The notes under the pieces were generated by a model, which saw only the letters and a list, made by a program, of their open reading frames with translations, was not told where the DNA came from and did not search any database. Of a stretch of DNA of 64,000 bases, positions 60,301 to 64,000 are shown one piece after another. Numbering within the stretch: position 1 is the first letter of the stretch; each line of letters begins with the position of its first letter. The translations under genes were made by a program, and so were the position numbers. The stretch is from Setophaga petechia (lineage: Eukaryota; Chordata; Aves; Passeriformes; Parulidae), in assembly GCA_024362935.1 (NCBI GenBank), contig JANCRA010000009.1:14949572-15013571 (forward strand), given 5' to 3'.

Positions 60301-63300
60301 CCGCCGGGGCGGCTGGTTTTGTTATCTGTGCTGGGTACCAGGGTCTGGCCAGTGCACGGATGAATCCAGCAGCAGCAAGTGATGAGCCGCTAACCTCGGC
60401 AGTAGTGAGAGCAGGGAGCTGGTAGAGCTGCGTGGGCAAGATGCATCCAAAGGTATTCACTTCAGTAGGGTGCCGAATTTTGGAATAACGGGACCTACTC
60501 GAGTATTTCTGGATGCAAGGGTTAACCCGTGAAAATTTAGTGGGAGTTTTGAGTCGGATCCAGTAAACTCCATGAAGTGTCCCCTTAAAAAGTAGCATTT
60601 CGTTGAAAGAGCAGCTAGGCTAAGTATATTAAAAATGTATAGGAAGGAAGAACAGAGAAAGTGCATCCAACAGGACAAGAATGACTACAGAAACTACATG
60701 CTGGCGTCCCTATGCATAAAAGGCTATGGTCCGCTTGTGTCTTTTAGTTGAAGACCAGAGGTAATTTTTTAAACTGTGTTTAAGTAGGGGTGTGTGTGTG
60801 TGTTAATACGTCTGGTGATATGATTAATGCCACCGGTGTCGTTGCAGTTTGGAAACACAAATAGCATGGACTGAAACATGGAGTACAAGGATGCATAACG
60901 TGAGCAAGTTGTGGTGGTGCTTGCCTGGGGTTAGCCGGATGAACAGATGGCTTCTGTCATGACTAAGGAGGGGCATTGTTTAGCAGGCTTCTGTTCATTA
61001 ATGCAGATGTTTGGGTTATTGTTCAAAGAACAGTTTACACAATGAGTACCTTTATGAAAAGAGAGGAGTTTTATATCCTGCTCAAGTGATGTTTTGCATT
61101 GTCTGGTTTATTGTGTGTATTATCAAGGGCAGTTCTAAGAATATCTTCTGGAAGGGTGCTGATATTCTGGGCACCACAGCAACTTATTTATAGGTGGTTT
61201 TCTCCTCAACTTTATCTTGTTACATATTTGTCTGAGAGATGGTTTAGGAGCAGTTGAAATGACACATTTTCTCAGTATCTTCCTTACTGTATGTGGGTAG
61301 CAACATTGAAGGTTTTCTTGCTTTATTTTTCCTTGACTAATTGAGGGATGAGTTTAACAGTTTCTTGGGCATAGACTATTTGTGTTTTCCATGCTTTAAG
61401 AAGGAAAAGCACGGAATAGAGGGTTGGCAGAATCTGTAGTTTAGGTTTTCCAGAAGGGATTCTGTTCTGATCTGGCTAAATATTATAGAAAAGTAGTGTG
61501 TTACTCTGCTAGCAAGAACTTGTTCCTGAGAGTGCTATTGCTAAAGAGCAGCTGTGTCCAATTTGCTGTCTGGAAGCCATCCCCTTGTACATATATGTAC
61601 AAGTTTCTCATTACCTTTTCACATCTTTGCCTTGTGACAGGTAAATTTTGAGTCATAAGAAATATTGGTGTGTGAGGGATAGGACAAAGTGCGGGTAGTG
61701 TAATAGCAAATTATAGTAGAGATACTTTCATTACCTGATCAGGAACCTTAGCTCCTTAGTGTCACTTGGAAATTAAGTTGACTTTATAATGATTTACTGC
61801 TGCTTAGTAAGAAAGCTTTGATCTCTTGACTTTTAAAGAGTGATAGATATTGCCTGTACTCTTTCCATCTTCTGGATTAATTTTCTTCCCTCAACCTGGT
61901 GGGACTGAAGGCAAAGGTGACCTGAGCTTGTAATGCCTGAGTAAGGAGGCCTCAGTTACTGAAGTGTATTGGAGTTTCTCCTGAGGAACTGAAGTTCTCT
62001 GTTGGCTTTGGACTTTCTTACTTAACTGTATTCAGCTTCAGAAATTCATTCAGCACTGGATTTCTCTGTACTGATAGATTTGCAGATGCTTTGTCTCCTT
62101 AGGAAGCATCAGTGTACCACAGAGCAAGGTGCTGGGTAAGCATGTGAACACCTGCATGTAAGGGCTTGTGGAAAATTAACTGAAAATGATAAACCAGCTT
62201 GTTTTAATTGTGTGAGTTCAGACTGTCATATTTTTGGTAGTCATTAAAGATTCTCTGAATAACAGTGGGAATTTGTGAATGTTCATAGGAAGTTTTCTAA
62301 ATTAAGGATAGTGTGGAAAGCTTGCTCAAAACTGAAATACAGCAAGAAATGGAAGTGCAGAGCATGGAGGAGGGTAGGTTAGTGGTATGGCTTTTTGTGT
62401 AAGATGTTCTAAACATCTTGAGCTGCTTGACTTTCTGTGGGTAGAGAAGCGCTGTTAAAAGTCAATTCCAATGTTTGTGGGAGCATAAAGACAGACTGAT
62501 TTTGGATAAGTTAATAAAAATGGATAATTATCTTGATCTCACTTCTAAGTAGTATGTAGTGCTATTGCAAAAGTTAAGTGGATGGCAAGATGGCACTAAC
62601 ACGTCCAGAAGTCTTGGCACGTGAGGATGTAGAAAGAAGAAATGTTTCTTCTTTCCCCAGGCTCTCTGGCATAATTCAGACTAGGAGAAGGTTTCTCTAA
62701 TGGCCAACTTTTGTGTTCTTGGAACTTTGTAGCAAGGTATTTCAAAACATAGTGCTGTGTGTTGCAGGCTGGATTTAGCTTGGCCCTTGACATGTGCATA
62801 AATATGGCTGTCACTGTTGTTTATTATACTGTAGCAGCAGTGATTCATCTGTAGAAACACCTCTTCTACCTGTCTTTAGTCCTGCTCTATTGTTTGAAAA
62901 ACTTCGTTTGTTTTACATTTTGGGCTTTTTAATAAAAAGGTAAATTATGTTCCATTTTCAGCTGAAACATTTTAAAAGCTGAAGCATTTTAGAAGCTTTG
63001 AAAAAATGTAAGAAATGAATAAATGCCATTGCTTTGTCCAACACAGCTGTACTGCAGCATTAAATGTTTGTTATTGTGAAAACCAGCTAGTACCTGTTTT
63101 GACATATCCAGCATACAAAACATAAACACTTGTCTGTTTAACCAGAACATTTCTGTACTTTTAAGTCCAGTAAGAAATGAAACATGTATGTTGAGGAAAT
63201 TTCCAGTCTGTCTACAGAGCTTTGTGCCATTTACTATGACATTTGCACTCTGGAGCAACATTCTGTGTACTGAAGCCCTACTTCCTGGGAAGTGGCTGGA

Positions 63301-64000
63301 CATGTCTGCCAGTGGGAAGCAGGGAGTAAGTTTTTGTTGTCCTTTGCTTCTCTACATGACCCTTGCTTTATTAAACTGCCTTTATCTTAACCCATGATTT
63401 TTTTTCCATGGTATTTTCTGTCTCTTGTCGTGTTGAGAAGAGAAATGATAGAACAGGTCTGGGAGTACGAAGTGTCTGGCCAAGGTCAGCCCACAAGAAG
63501 ATGGGAAATAAGCTTCCTTATTGCCTTGTAAGACCAAAGGAATACAGATGGAGCATGGTGCTAGGGTCTTGAATGCTGTGTTAATACTTCTGAGATGACG
63601 AAAATAATGGCATGAACAATTTTCCAAATGTATCCTCAGTGAAGACTGGATATTGTACTTGAAGTTGGAATGTTCTATACATTTTGTTTTCTTGGAAATA
63701 CAGTTCCTGGATGTCTCATAGTAATACAAGAATCTACTCTGATATCAGTGGCTTGTTCTGAATGTATAATAGTACTGTAATAGGAATTTCTTGTAGTCCA
63801 TTTAGTAAAAATCACCAGTAAAGTGATTTGAGCCCCTCACTTGTTGCATGTGTTAATGTTGATGCAAAGGAGTTGGACTTGTGGTTTATTAGTCCTGGAG
63901 GAACAAGTGTGCTGAGATAACTTCAAGGACATTAGAAATGTTCTCCAGATTTTTGAAGATGGTGAAGTTGCTTTGTAAATGTTGCTCTAGTTAATATTCT
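60166..64000 (+). other. ATP8A2: ATP8A2 intron 2 (left part), no further exon seen
   Basis: Starts with the GTACGG donor and runs off the window. It contains a short (GT)n at about 60789 and a 20-bp palindrome at 61584. I looked for the next ATP8A2 exon and did not find it, and no other gene or clear transposon was recognised. Confidence 0.75.
61584..61603. repeat. Perfect 20-bp palindrome
   Basis: CTTGTACATATATGTACAAG is its own reverse complement. It has no spacer, so it can form a cruciform or bind a dimeric factor. Chance within AT-rich intron is also possible. Confidence 0.9.

Noticed and set aside
59864..60598. 244-codon minus-strand ORF and other long frames around ATP8A2 exon 2
   Set aside because: Composition-driven frames antisense to a recognised exon, with no domain.
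60166..64000. Third ATP8A2 coding exon within the window
   Set aside because: No frame here carries the expected TAKYSV / FLPRFLYEQ sequence, so it must lie further right.
1..64000. CRISPR arrays, operons, ribosome-binding sites, phage or plasmid origins
   Set aside because: The DNA is vertebrate nuclear. No regularly spaced repeat array or compact gene cluster is present.

Overview
This window is vertebrate nuclear DNA, most likely from a bird and probably a songbird. The evidence is spliced genes with GT-AG introns, CpG-island promoters, many CR1 LINE fragments in both orientations (the typical bird repeat), and a solo LTR near 1.15-1.82 kb that resembles LTRs I know from passerine genomes. 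Nothing in it is prokaryotic or plasmid-like.

There are two recognisable protein-coding genes, both on the + strand. RNF6, a RING-H2 E3 ubiquitin ligase, has a CpG-island promoter at about 2.4-3.3 kb. Its coding exons are at 6334-6505, 7000-7107 and 8405-10110, encoding 661 aa, followed by a 3'UTR to about 11.2 kb. The 5' end of ATP8A2, a P4-ATPase phospholipid flippase, follows: coding exon 1 is at 23851-23929 inside a CpG island, a 36-kb intron comes next, and coding exon 2 is at 60021-60165 at the edge of a second CpG island. The rest of ATP8A2 lies beyond the right edge.

Layout: 0-2.3 kb is upstream DNA with an AT microsatellite, a solo LTR and one weak minus-strand exon candidate. 2.3-11.2 kb is RNF6. 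11.2-23.6 kb is intergenic, with CR1 pieces, an LTR-like stretch and an orphan GC-rich island at 17.2-17.45 kb. 23.6-64 kb is ATP8A2, almost all intron, with scattered CR1 tails and small tandem duplications.

The main points of interest are these. (1) RNF6 and ATP8A2 lie head-to-tail with no SHISA2 between them. In human they are convergent with SHISA2 in the gap, so a local inversion is suggested. (2) ATP8A2 has two CpG-island promoters 36 kb apart that would give two N-termini. (3) A short upstream ORF overlaps the ATP8A2 long-form start. (4) There is an unexplained CpG island between the genes and a duplicated 56-bp element in intron 1. I found no convincing new multi-gene system.
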